64,000 nt of DNA. It comes from Turritopsis dohrnii. Taxonomy: Eukaryota > Cnidaria > Hydrozoa > Anthoathecata > Oceaniidae. Location of the stretch: NCBI GenBank assembly GCA_027922465.2, contig BQMF02000614.1, forward strand, positions 147,221-211,220, read 5' to 3'. A model generated the notes under the pieces. It saw only the letters and a program-made list of their open reading frames with translations. It had not been told where the DNA came from and did no database searches. This document shows, in pieces, positions 33,421 through 46,700 of the stretch; position 1 is the stretch's first letter; every line of letters starts with the position of its first letter. Made by a program: the position numbers and the translations under genes.

Positions 33421-35231
33421 ATAGCACATCATGTAACTTGCATGTGCAAAAATAAATTTTTTTGGATTGAATAAAATTCATGATCATATCTTAAACAATT
33501 TCGTAAACATCTTGCATTTATTTGGAAGGCCTTAATAGAATGGAAAATTGAAGAATTTACTCTGTTTTGACTCAACGTTCACAACACGGTATCCACATAA
33601 AGCGTGGTACTCAAACTTTCTTCACTTCGCGAGCAAGTCTACTTCGAAATATTGACCAATCAGAAATATTTTCACTGGGGAACGTTGTATCTGCAATTGA
33701 GTAGACACCAGTCGTTAGTAAAATCTTATTTTAAAGGGAGCTAGAAACTAAGATGCTTTTTAATTTCATTAAATAACATGAAAACGAGTCCACTTATGTT
33801 TGTACCATGGTACCACTTATGTTTTCATATTATTTCGTTAGGTGAACAAATGAATTCGTATTACAAAGGAAATTTCAAAATTACCTTAGCAACAGTGGTC
33901 ATTCTCCCTAGCAACAGCAAAGAATCACTAAATATACCTAAGTAATTTGTTGTCAATTTAGCACCATGGCGCCATGCATGCAGACGGATTATAGTCTTCG
34001 CAATTTTGAATGCCTAACGTGTGTATGTTTATAAATCAGCGAGTTTAACAACAAAAAAAACTTTAGAAACTTTTGTTATATTTGGCTCGTTAGAAAATAA
34101 CGATTCATGATTTTTTAGTTCTTAGAAAATTGCTTGTTCGTGAAACGGTAAATTTCACTCATGAATCAAGAATCACGAGTTGTTAATTCAAATGCTGATG
34201 TGGACCTAAGAGGTAATTAAAATTAAACAGAAAATTAAAACCATTTGAGATGTAACATGAATGAAGAAGTTCCACATTACATGAAATTAGGTGTGACTTT
34301 GAAAGAATATGCGAAACTTTTGTGAACAGGTTACAAGTATTTGCAATTTGAGAAATATATTAATTTAATTAACATGTAAACATACAAATACTTATAAAGC
34401 TAGCAATAAGTAATGTCTACCGACTTAATGAAGGTAACAAAAAGCAAATTGTAAATTTGATTGTATACTAATGAATGAGAAGCAGGCTAGGAATAAAATG
34501 TGGGTGACAAAATTAGAATTATGCAGGATATGGTGGTAGAGTCAAACAGAATGTGGTTAACCAAAAAACTGTTAAAACTAGAAGACAAGATTTGCAAAAA
34601 TGCGACTATATATTTCCCCAAAGTTGCAAACATTTTACCAATTATTGTGTGTACATTGATAACCATGAGAAAAATGTATCGTTAAATAATTACAGTATAA
34701 CTACCATCGACCTGATACTCAGGTTGAATTTAATGCCACAAAAAAACTTACTTTGAAGTTATTATGAAATGAAATTGTTCACGGCCAAATGATAAGGTTT
34801 CTCTTTAAAATTTTTTGCTGAGGAGTTAAAAAGTGACTGAGAAGTTACTATGGACACGTAGCTAAAAATTAGAAGACCTAAATGCGACTAATATTTTCCC
34901 TTCTGCATATCAACAAACTCATCAATGTGTAAGACAATTTCATCTTAATATAAGATGTATGATCTTTATTGTTGCAGAAGCTTGACAAGTTTCCTATTTG
35001 TAACTCAAATAAAATTATCTTACAACATTATACAATCAAATTTGTATACAGGTTTTCTGTACAAAAGAAGAAAAGAAAATTGTTAAACCTAATTTTGATA
35101 CCACAGTTTACTTTGGGGTAGACATATAAGCAAATAACTATCAAAAGTAATCAAAATCTCTACTAACAAATATTACGTGTAACATTTCAAATTAGGACAG
35201 AATAGTTATTTTTTAAAAAAAGATGGCCTTA
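33421..35231. other. No gene recognised
   Basis: No convincing coding exon, RNA gene or repeat boundary. Frames at 34500-34756 have no recognisable motif. Confidence 0.3.
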
Positions 35232-35767
35232 GAGTGCGTTTACATGAGAGCCGTAGTGACCTCAAACCAGTTTGAAATTTTTAGCTGTTTGAAATCGCCA
35301 TTCTGTTTGCATGAGAAATTTCGATACGGTCTTGGAGAGTTTTGTCGAGTAAAAATCGAAACAATAGATTTACTAGTTTCTAGAGAGATACTGAACTCAC
35401 ACCAGTTTGGGATTTCAATACGGGTAGAAATATTTTCTATGCACGATGGAATAAATTTAGCACATTCTATATTTTCATTTCATGTGTCAGCAAAATTTAA
35501 TTAACATGCACATGCTTGTTAACACATTTTATGATAAAACAATGAAATGTGAAAACTTTCACACCTTTCCAAGCTGTATCGAAATTTCAAACCTACTTCT
35601 TAAGTAAAATATTAGGTAAAATATTTGTACAGCCGTTATCATGTAAACATCGCTAAAGGTTTGACCAGGAACCGTAGTGAAATAATTACCCATATCGAAA
35701 CTCGTAACGAGAGGATTGAAATTTCAAACCGGTTTGAGTTCACTAAGGCTCTCATGTAAACGCACTC
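35232..35767. mobile_element. MITE, 536 bp, TIR GAGTGCGTTTACATGAGAGC, TSD TTA
   Basis: Terminal inverted repeats match at about 45 of 49 positions. TTA flanks both ends (35229-35231 and 35768-35770). A second, inner inverted pair (GAAATTTCGATAC) extends the stem-loop. A 3-bp TTA target fits PIF/Harbinger-type elements. No transposase is present. Confidence 0.85.
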
Positions 35768-35770
35768 TTA

Positions 35771-37722
35771 AAGTGGCAATTTATAAAACTAAATTCAAGT
35801 ATTCAGAATAACAGATTTATTTTGTGTTTATTTTGTGGTAAAAATGACCTTCATATATAAATCCCAAATGGAAAAAAAAACTTTGGTAGTATATCCATAA
35901 CCAAATCACTACATAGCTGAAAGTAGAAGTTCGTGCTCCGTCTTGATTTAAATTACAGACTCTCATTTGTGTTGTGTTTTGAATAACGTTCGTTGTTCGT
36001 ACAGGAAAATTGACAGTACATATATTAAATTTTGCAAAATAAAATATGATATACAGTATCAAAACAGTATACGTGATCATGGAATTCATCCATCGTAAAC
36101 TATATGTTGTTGGATTAAATGACTATATAATACGTTTTAAAATATTATACGTAATAGGTTTTCTGTACTTCTTGTTGCATATACGACATCATGTTTTTAC
36201 TAGCTATTTTTGTATGTACTTTTTGAAACTGGTTGAACTGGTCGTTCTCCCCACATGAAAAGGGTTTCCTTTGCTTTATGGTTGGTACATCGTGCTTTCA
36301 GTTCAGTTGAGCTCTACATTATATCAGGATGTAAAATAAAAATAAATCTTTAGCCTGGCTATTGATAATGAATTTTCACCTTTGCACTGAAACCACAGCT
36401 TCAATGGTTTGCTGTTCGAAGCATACTAATTACCAATCATCATTGTTATCAACAAAAATAAAACATTGCATTGATACATCATTTTTTTCTGGTTTTACTC
36501 GTTCATTCAAAAGTTTTTACAAAGCTTTTTAAGACAACACTGAACTAAAACGATTCATTTCCATCATTTAACGTTTCATCTATTGAATCATTTTAAGAGC
36601 TAGCAGAAAAAAACAAAAATCTTCCACTCATCTGCACTGACTGAAAAAAATGGCGTGCTGTAGACTAGCCTCTATTCTTATCTACTTTGGCGGCTAGGCG
36701 AAAATTCAATACCGAATCGCGGCTATAAAAGTGAACGGAGAAGAAGAAGAAGGAGGAGAAGAAGGAAAATGCCGGTTTTAACATATATTTCGCCCTATGG
36801 GGAAATATATAATAAAAGTCTCTAAAAACAAAATTGGGAAAAATTTAGCCCAAAATTAGAATTTTATATCCATGATTCAAAAGTTCAAAAATGAAGAAGT
36901 GAGGTTTGACTTTGAGCGCCGAGCTTTCAATGCCCAATAGCGCATTGCACTTTGGTTTTTGACCTGTATTACCCCCTGGCAATAGACGAATAAATGTAAA
37001 AACATTCAAAATAAAATATAATCTTTGTAATGAAGGGCTTCACCTTATATATATATATTTCCAAAATTGATTTTTTCAATAGCATCTAGTTTTTTCAAGA
37101 CCATTTTTAAACTTTGATAAGGCTTCTTTTCCTGTGTTGAGATCAGAGTCTAATCTAGGCTGAAAAAGCATCCGTTGATCGGACGCTGCCCTCTATGTTC
37201 TATTTTTATTGAAAATATATTTCGCTTTAAAAACTTCAAAAATCACTCTTGTATAGGCGGCCACAAGTTTAACCAATCGAAATAAAGCTCAGGTTGCCCT
37301 TTTCCTAAAAAAAGTGCCTGTTGGAGGATGTAGGCTTTGGGTACATTCTTTTTCATATATGGTAGATAAATCGAGCTGCACAAATATGTAGTTTCTCAAA
37401 TTTATTCATAGAGGTCGAACAATTTCCCCAGATCAGTGCACAATACAAGATAGACAGTAGTAATGCCTCAATAACATTCCTGTGGCTGTTGGTCTCATTT
37501 AATACATATTATTTTTTGAACTTACTTAGTTAACATGTAGATGTAATTAAGACTTAATACAATATGGTATTTTATATGAAAAAGGACATGTTAATCATAT
37601 ATACCACCTGTAAAACTTTCTGTTGAAACATTTCTGTTGCCTTTCATGTGGTCTATGACTACTATTGCTACTATATGTTCCTGCTATGACACATCCATAT
37701 ATCCATGTATTTTATTTTATAT
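35771..37722. other. No gene recognised; contains one transposon terminus
   Basis: The only structure recognised is the solo terminus at 36920-36978. Purine-rich GAAGAAGAAGGAGG sequence lies at 36738-36766. The TTK upstream region and promoter presumably lie within the last kilobase. Confidence 0.3.
36920..36978 (-). repeat. Solo terminus of the CAGGGGCTAATACAGG hAT-like family
   Basis: On the minus strand CAGGGGGTAATACAGGTCAA (from 36978) is followed by GCGCTATTGGGC, matching the left end of the 716-bp element at 20501. The other end was not found, so the copy is truncated or heavily decayed. Confidence 0.6.
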
Positions 37723-37818
37723 TTATATTTATTTCAAATTATATACACATATAAAATATGTATAATAATTGTAGTTGTACATTATTTTATCCGTGTATAT
37801 AATTTGAAATAAATATAA
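37723..37818. repeat. Inverted repeat with 26-bp arms upstream of TTK
   Basis: TTATATTTATTTCAAATTAT and six further bases are exactly inverted at 37793-37818, around a 44-base AT-rich spacer. It is either a very short MITE or a cruciform-forming sequence, and it ends about 90 bases before the first TTK coding exon. Confidence 0.75.
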
Positions 37819-37910
37819 CTGGCTCTGTAAATACATGCATCGAGCACTCTTGTATTATCGATTCACATACACTTCAATATTATTTTATTAGGTCATATTT
37901 AAAATTGGAA

Positions 37911-40900
37911 ATGGACATTAAGTTTCACATTACAAAGATTATACAGAGTGGCAGTAGCGCTGATGATTGGGTGAATTTTATTGATCAACTGAAACACAAC
38001 AAGTGTGACCGTGATCTGCTGACACAAATATATACTGTTGCGTTGAATAATATTCCTGTCAAAGGGAATAAAGTGTATAAGAAATTACTGGTTGGGTTGG
38101 CCAATTTGCAAAGGTATGTACCTAATTTTGAAATATGGTATTCAGTATCGGAATTTGAAAATGAAATAAGGATCTCTGAGAACTTCAGTAAAAAAAAAAA
38201 AAACAAATTGATTTTCACAAAAATATTTCTGTAAACTATATTATTTGTATTATTTCTATTTCCATTCATTACTGTTATCATTTGCGATAATCAAATTTGG
38301 GCTTATTTTCAATACCATTTTCAATACGTGAACGTGTCTCTGAAACTAGAATGCTGTTGGTAGGAAAATGGGTATGTCATGAACAACTATGATTTCTATT
38401 TCTAAGATAGGTTGCTGCCAACCTGTTCCCTCATGAAGTCTTTGGATGTTTCAGGATCAGTTAGGGCTGGATGAGGGATAACTGACTTGTTAGTGCCTAA
38501 CAGAAAGAATTGTCATCTGAGGTGAAACAGTAACCCCTCCCCTTGAAGTGCCCATCAGCTAGTCAAAATAAAAAGTCGGGCTTGGGAAGGGTGAGCTAGC
38601 ATAAAAGAAGAAAATAATTGCTGCCATGTTTACATGCTACCAAACAAGTCTATAATCTTCATGTAATGGCACACATAACAAGCTCAAGTACACAGCAGAT
38701 ACTAAAATGGTTATTATTTTTTTTTATTAGTGAAACTTCTCCAACTTTGGCTCAGAAGACATTAATTGATGCAAATTGTCTTGACATTGATTGTGCTGTC
38801 GTTTGTGTGTATCTTGCTCAATTTGAATATCGACACAAAAATAAAAATGAGGCATTTCGGATACTGCGAAGAGGAAAATGTGATGGGCGCGCTCCTAAGG
38901 TTTTAATCAAGAAAGCCTATTTGAATTTAAAAGAGGGACGGACAAACTTGTTTGATGGTATTGGTGATCCTTGGGATGACAGCTTATATGATGTAACTGA
39001 CACATCAACAATAACGCAGCCTCCGCTGAAAACCGAACCTGAATCTCCCAAGAAATTTGGTAAGTGTTCTTAAAGCAGCTCTGCTTTATTTTATCTTAAA
39101 GCATGAGAAAATAACTTTCGCATAAAGAAACTATTGAAAACATTATGATAACCTATACCTAAAATAACCTATCCTGGGTTAAAACACATTTTAATATTTT
39201 ATTCTTTTATAGGTATCAGAAACCCTCAGGTAGTTCGAAGTTTATCAAAGTTCCCTCCAAAGAGTCTTGGTATGCCCACTCGTGCTGTTGGTAAAACCCA
39301 GTCAGCCTCCAGCCTGTTGAAGGACCCAAAGACAAAACGTCCAACAGAAGAGCTCAAAGAAAAATTAGGACTGATAGTTGGGGATGGCTTTGATAAGATC
39401 TGTCAGAGAATTGAGGAAAAATATAGGTCTGCCGAAGATAGTACAGTTTTTATAGAAAGTCGTTCTGTTTCAGACAAGGAAAATAAAGAAAATTTGCCTA
39501 AAAAAGTTTATGGACCAAGCTTATCTCCATTTATGGTAAATGCTTCACCATTGGTAAATAGAAAACAACCAGCATTTTTTGAGAAAAGAACAAATGGCCT
39601 AAAATGGGATTTATTCGATTATTTTGAGAATGAAATTTCAATGCCAAAGTCCGACTTTGCAGAAGAGTGCTTTGGTACTACCTCAACCAATAACAGTGCA
39701 TCATTTAATGACTGTGAACAGATGAGGAACTTGGAAATTACTAAGGTGGACAAATCAGAGAAGCCAAAAGAAGTATTAAAAACGAACAATGACTGTAATT
39801 TGAACACAAAAAATCTATCAAAATTAAATGACACACACAACTTGGAGAATTCACATCAAAACATTAAGTCTGGCTTAACAGACCTGCTTATTGGCTTGTC
39901 TGTTGAAAATCAAGTCCTTCAAAACATTGAAGAGAAAGAACCTTCATCAACTATTAATGATCACATAAACAAAAATTCATGTTCAACTTCACCAAAAGCT
40001 TTAACTCACAGCCAATCAAATAACGTATTAAAACCCTTGGTACACCATCACCATGACAGTATGATTTCCCAGAATCCTCCATTGAAAAAGTTTGATTCAG
40101 CTCCACCTTGTGTTGACAAAAAGATACCTCGTCGAAAACCTCTTAGTGAAATTAAATCCTTTCCACTGGTGGGTGCTCTGGAGAATGCCAACTATTCGTC
40201 TGATGGAATAGCACAAGTGGAAGCAACCAGTTGCAATTCCAATGCTTTGCAACTTGATTCGACACCAATGGATTTGACAAGTACGTCAAGTAATACGAAA
40301 ATCAACATGAAGAATGCACAAGGTCATGAGGTTTTAGAATCGAATCTGGTTCCAACTAATGAAGAAGAAATTAAACAGCCTGCCTTAACAAAAACAGTTG
40401 GACCTCTTACTTCATCATCAATTGAGAAACTTCCCCTGCAAAATCCATTATTAAGTAAAAATGACAATGTGACTTTTAATGTTGAAAATCTTGTGGCAAA
40501 CGGTCTTGAAGTACTTGGTCAGAATGGCTTTAACGTTGGTAATAATCTGCAGCAACTGCCATCAAATGACACGAAAGAATTTATCGTGAATGGTAATGTG
40601 TACAAACGAATAAAGTGCATTGGCAAAGGTGGCTCTTGTAAGGTATAACTACATTCAGAATATTCAATGTTTCCTATCGTTTCTGTCTACTGGTGGATAG
40701 GTGAAACACTCACATCATTAGAAAGGAAGAGGTCTCTCATTATTCTTTTAGTGACAAAGTTGTTGGCTCAACTCAATCTATTTCTGCTATTTTATAATAG
40801 TAGCTAATTCCCTTACCATGTAGGTATTTGAAGTAGTTGGAACTGATGGACATGTATATGCACTGAAAAGAGTCAAACTTGAAGATTTGGATGCTTTTAT

Positions 40901-42153
40901 GATTGATTCCTATCTAAATGAAATAAAATGGTTGGAGAAACTGAGGGGTGACCAGCATATTATTAAGTTATATGGTTGGTACGTTATCCTCTTGCCTTAC
41001 TAGAATTTTGGCAAATTAATGATGCTTGATTAAGTTCTGTTTTGACTCAATGCCAGAAAGGTTTTGCAGCATAGTATCTAACTTTACTAATGTAATTTTT
41101 GTCTACAGGGAACAAACAAAAGATTACCTACTTCTTGTCATCGAGTTAGGTGAAAAAGATTTGGCTGCAATTTTGCGTAGCAACACATCAATGTCCACAA
41201 ACATGTTAAAAATATATTGGAAACAGATGTTAAATGCAGTTCAGGTTATACATCGTGTTGGCATCATTCATGCTGATTTAAAACCTGCCAATTTTTTGTT
41301 TGTGGGTTCTATGTTGAAGCTAATTGATTTTGGAATTGCAAATGGAATCCAGGTTCAGTATTACCCAGCATGCTGTTTGTTTGTTTTTATTGGAACCAAC
41401 ATTTGAGATACTGGATTTGAATAAATATATGAATATCAAATTTTTTCATTTTCAGGGAAACAAAACAAGTGTCACTAGGGAGTATCAAATGGGAACGTTG
41501 AATTACATGCCTCCTGAAGCATTAATGGTTGACAATAAATATGCAGATGGAAATACAAGGGTATATGCAACTCAACTTTCTTTGATTTGTTTACCTTAAA
41601 TTTCCTTATTATATATAGCCGTGTCGTACATATTATTATGCAATACCACAACCTTTTAATGTAAAATGGTTCTAAATGTCAAGTGAACGCGCAGACTTTA
41701 TTTAAATTCATTTTCTTTAGATTTCAAGAGCCTCTGATGTTTGGAGTCTGGGCTGCATGTTATACTTGATGGTTTATAAGAAGACGCCTTACCAACACAT
41801 CAGAAACCAAAGTGCCAAGATGATGGCCATACAACGTGGCCAGCCAATTGATTATAATAATGTCAAAGATCCTTTGTTGTTAGACTGTCTACAGGTGAAG
41901 TTTCTAGTCATAGCATTCACGTCTGGTAGAGAAGGAAATTACAGAAGACATTATAGTGTTGTTGTAAACAACATGAAAAAGTCCGTCTTTTAAGCGCGTT
42001 CGAGTGGACAATTTAGATAAGTGCCGTCTTTGAATAAACGACTTCAATGACATGGTTGTTTGTTTGTTTGTTTTTCAGGGTTGTTTACGCCACGATAAAC
42101 GAGAACGTTATACCATTGAACAGTTACTAGCACATGATTTTCTGAAATCGTAG
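37911..42153 (+). CDS. TTK: Dual-specificity spindle-checkpoint kinase TTK/MPS1
   Basis: Coding exons 37911-38113, 38731-39059, 39213-40642, 40824-40978, 41109-41352, 41456-41560, 41721-41894 and 42079-42153. All junctions are GT-AG and in phase, giving 904 aa (human 857). Residues about 10-150 form the TPR region that targets MPS1 kinetochores (DWVNFIDQL..., YLAQFEYRHKNKNEAFRIL). A long disordered linker follows, with tandem KEN motifs (DKENKENLP, 39473). The kinase domain starts near residue 640: glycine loop IGKGGSCKVFEVVG, Lys in YALKRV, catalytic loop IHADLKPANF, LIDFGIAN and MPPEA. HxD has Ala where most kinases have Arg; human TTK has Ser. It phosphorylates KNL1 and other checkpoint substrates at unattached kinetochores. 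The first exon is preceded by AG, so a 5' UTR exon is likely upstream; GGAA precedes the ATG. Confidence 0.95.
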
Positions 42154-43715
42154 TGACACCATTATATGAATAATGATGGAGAACTAATGTTTTAATTGGT
42201 GACCAATGATGCTTGAGTAGTTGAGATTGATTGTATATAACCACAGTAATATTTTACCAGTATTTAAGTAACTTAGAAATAGATTGTGATAAAACGTCGG
42301 GAAAATTCCCATGATGAACTGGGAATTCCTTCAGCAAGACTTGATGTCAGCTTGTTGTCACGTACATATTTTAATGCACCACCGCATGTTCTCTTCCAGC
42401 ACCGTAGTTCTTTGTACACAGCTATAAGTTCCCCTGTTCCTTTCCAATTTCCCTCAAATAATGTCGATGGGTTGTAATAAGAATGTGAATTTGTTCTTGT
42501 TGCAATAAGACAAACCACAAAAAGAGTACCCAACCTTGGTACCTTTTAATATTTTCATGATAAACGAGGAATTCTCTATAAATTAACCTACATCTACACT
42601 TAATAGTTAAGTGCCTTACGTCACCTCAAACGTCCGTCTTCCTCTCTAGAAGGGTGTGCATCAGCAAGTTATCTCTGAGTTCTACTTTGAAGTAAGAAAT
42701 GATAGATTTCTTTCCAAGAATCATCTAAGTAATTTATTATCTGGTATAAGAGTTTTATAATCTGTTCCCTTCAACAATGTTTAACGCCCGACCGTTACTG
42801 GAATAGCCTTAATCGTAGTGCAAGTAGCGCCCTTCATTTTTTCAAAGAAAAGCACGACAGGTGTTTCTATTTTAAAAAATGGAGATGATTTTGTTGAAAT
42901 CTTTTTTTGTATTTGTATAAAAAGTTATCTTATAATAGTTATTTTAGTATACTTGACGTTTCGGAAACGGAATAAGTTTTTGTTAATTCAAAACGATAGT
43001 CGTTAATATGTTCTGCGAATCCCCTCAAACACCATCTTGGTGAACATTCTGAAAAATTTAAAAGATTGGATATGGAAATAGTTACAAATACATTTTTTAA
43101 CACCATTTATTTGCGTCTTTAAGTTCAAATGAATAAAGGATTGAGTTCAAAGTTTTCCTCGTCAAATCACAAATACAGTGAGAGTGATTATCATTTACTT
43201 CAGAAGTAAGAAGAAGTAGAATTTACATATTTTTCGAACTATGTGTTTCGATACGCGTGCTTCATCCTCTAGAATGAAATCGATACTCTGTAAAGTTTAT
43301 CATCAAATAACTAGTCATGCCACAATATATTTTATATAAAAAAACAGTTACTGTTCCAAGATGAAATTCCTTACATTTTCAACTTGTCTTAAACGTTAAA
43401 CCACACACACACGGGTTTGATCAGAGGAGTGAAAGTTTGAGGTCCGATTATAATAATCGGACCTCAAACTTTGCTCTTTTTATCGGGAGGGTGGTGGTTG
43501 ACAAATAATTAGAAGAGAAAAGCCAGAAAAAATTCTTATGGTCATGCTTATTATTTCTTGAGTTGCAATTCAAAATACTTTGTGTTGTTGATATTCTAAA
43601 ATTTTGAAAAGAAAGTTTCTGCCCCCAAAAATCTTTTGACACATGGGGGAGAGAGCGCTATATTTTCTAGGAACTTAAAACACTCTAGCGCAGTGGTAAT
43701 TTTACGCACAACGTT
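42154..43715. other. Intergenic: TTK 3' side and ADPGK promoter region
   Basis: No further coding exon. An AATAAA at 43132-43137 is a possible but distant polyadenylation signal. A long perfect palindrome lies at 43432-43472. Confidence 0.35.
43432..43472. promoter_or_regulatory. Perfect 41-base palindrome about 245 bp upstream of the ADPGK start
   Basis: AAAGTTTGAGGTCCGATTAT, one base, then its exact reverse complement (20-bp arms); the symmetry weakly continues for three more bases. The role is unknown: a dimeric factor-binding site, the remains of a fold-back element, or a cruciform. The placement just upstream of exon 1 makes a regulatory role possible, which is inference. Confidence 0.5.
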
Positions 43716-46700
43716 GTGTTCAATATGGCTTCCTTTGTGGAGCACTTCTTAATTGCGTCCTTAACTGCTCTTTTGATTTATACAAACAAACAAGAACTAT
43801 GGAGGGTATTATTTACAAGAGAAGACAGCGCTATGATTGGTCTTGAAAATGCAATCAGCAATACGTCTTCAAAATACCAAAAAATAGCTGTTGGGTAAGA
43901 AGTTTTCTTCAAGTTCCTTTTTTGGTGTTGTATTTTATGTATGTTATTAGGTCGTTATTATAGATGAATCATAGATGAAGTTCCAAAAATATTGAAGAAA
44001 AATTTGAAGCCCCAATGTCAGAACGAAAAGAGCTCTGAGATGCAAATCTAGCAATAATTCAAGCTGAGCTGAATAACTGATCTATAAACGTTTTTTCATT
44101 TTTTACGTATATAGTAAAAATGAACAGAACTTGAGTTATGATGTTAACTTCGATAAAAATATAGACAAAAATAAGCTGTAAAAAAGAAGTGAAAATATAT
44201 TCCAAAATACACAATTTTAGGAAAAAAGAAAAAACACCTTTTTAGATTGACATCTTATATATACCGAAAACGGGGTGACTTGAAACAAAATTCGCCGTTT
44301 TTTGATTTCTATTAAGTGATGGAGAGTGTTAATAAATTTTGAAAACTCAAGATTTGAGTATGGTAAGACATTGTAAAAAATAAGTTATCTGAAGCTATAA
44401 ATTTATTAAGCGTATGATAATGTAATTGTTTCAGAAACAATATCGAAAGCAGGCAAGATGAATTTGAATTTACAGCTAGTTTACACGACTGTACTTACTT
44501 AAAACTTGTAAACTGAATGTATATAATAAAATTCCTGTTTCATAGTATCCAACTTTCTTTTTCGTGCTACTCTTAGTTTAAGATATATTTCCTTTACCAT
44601 TTCGATAGAGGTGTCACAAATTGATCCATCGTCTTTGTTTTTTCCACACAAGCGCTTCATCAGTTCATCCGGATTACATGAATTTATTGCGCCATTGCAT
44701 ATGACATGTATATGAAACGGCGTCCATATATCAAAAAGGCAAAAAGAAGCCTGGTAACGAGGTTAAGTATGAAATTGTAAAAGTAACAACATGTAGCCCA
44801 TCTATTGCCAATTTCACAATAAGTATGGTGTGCCCATAGCCTTGAACAGAGGATGTAATTGCAGCACCAATTTGTTCAGAATTCTGAAGAGTATTCAGTT
44901 ATGGTACTTAGTAAAACGAGTCTATTGAGGTTCAATTCTTAGATATTAACTCTTTCTATTAATTGAACTTATAATAATTATCAAATGACTTATACCACCT
45001 TTGAAACTCCATCGGCTGAACTTTATCACACATCAATGATTCGATTGCATCATAATTGATAAGAATATTTATGCAATAATCGAAGAGACGAAGTGTATCG
45101 AGTGAAAAAAAAACAAACATTTTAATGGCATATATTTCTTTCAATTTTAAATATTTTTTGATAAAATTCTGGAATTACTCCCTTTGACCTTTCTATTTTA
45201 CAAATGTAAAAAAAATTATATTTGGCGATATGCTGTATCGCTGTGACGTGCTATTTTACAGGGGTACTGATTTTCAGCGCTTTGTTCATCTTCAGCTTCC
45301 AAAGTACTTCCTTGATTAATAAAATTTTTCAATTGAATGTTGCACTAGATAGTCTCCGAATGGAATCTGAAAAAAAATTATTTCATGAGAAATAACGTTT
45401 TTTGACGCTGTTTCAAGTCACCCCGGGTCATTCCATGTCAAATGAGAAAGGCCATGTCACCCACCCCTTCAGAATTTGCTCATTTTTGGTATGTGAGCTT
45501 GTATCAATGAGAGAAACTCCTGTACCAAATTTCAGCTCAATACCTCCAGCGGTTCCAGAGATATAGACACTCGGTCCCAGGCCCTTTTTCAGCTTATTTT
45601 CTCAGCGCCGCATAATTTTCTGGTTACTGGACGTCAGTCTTTTAGCAATTAAATTTGTTCTACTGGAGGTATTGACCTGAAAATTGGTACCTGACCATTT
45701 TTGAAGGTGAGGAATTCAAAAATCATAGTAAGAAAAGTCAATTTCAAGTGCATCATACTCTAATTCCAGATTTAAAATTGAGATCAGAAAATTTCTATGA
45801 AAATCAACGGTCCCGGAGAAAAATGCAATAAAAAATTCTGCCAAACATATAGGAAAAAAATTTTTTTGCCAAAGTTATCTACATATATATAGCTACTAAT
45901 ATATGGAAAATTGCTTTGGTTATATTTTCCTAACTCAAATAAATGACTTTCCAATTTTCCCTATTTTTAACAAAAAAAAATACTTTTTTGAATTGAAGTT
46001 ACTAATCAACGCCTTATAGTAACTCAACTTTATGATCAAGATAATTACTCTGAGATAAAATTGGTAAAATCTGGATAACCCTATCTGAAATTTTACTTCA
46101 TCTGATTGAAAATGATTGATACAATACAATAAAGAAAGAAAAAGTAAGAGTAAACTTAAAACCAGACGAAGCCATTGTTATAGGTGACTTCGCTGAAAAT
46201 TATTCTTTTTTCACAACGTTCCTTGCATCCAATTGCTATTTACTATACAGATGGTGAACAGCTAAAATCTCATTCGATTTGTTTCATCTCCGATGATTTA
46301 AATCATGATTGATGTTGATTTTGTACATGTCGTAGTTGGTGAGACAGTCCATTTTGTCAAAAGCTTTTTGGTTAAGGATTTGTGTCAGTTCACTATTTTT
46401 CTGATGGTTGTGCTGGACAATACAAAAACTGCAGAAACGTTTTAAATCTTTGCAACCATAAGGATGACTTTGGTGAAGATGGAACACATGGTCGTTCTTT
46501 GCACCTAGTCATGGAATGTCGCCTTGCAATGGAATTGGTGGAACTCTTAAAAGGCTTACAGCTAGAGCTAGTCTATAGACCTACTTCCAAACAAATACTT
46601 ACCGGCGTGGATTTTGTTAACTTTTGTGGCTTCTATGACATCTATTTTCATTTCACGCAACGATATTGACACATCACGCTCCCTTATGAAAGAGCGCTAC

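Noticed and set aside
37905..37910. Upstream start for TTK at TTG
   Set aside because: TTG is not used as a eukaryotic main start here; ATG at 37911 follows two codons later.
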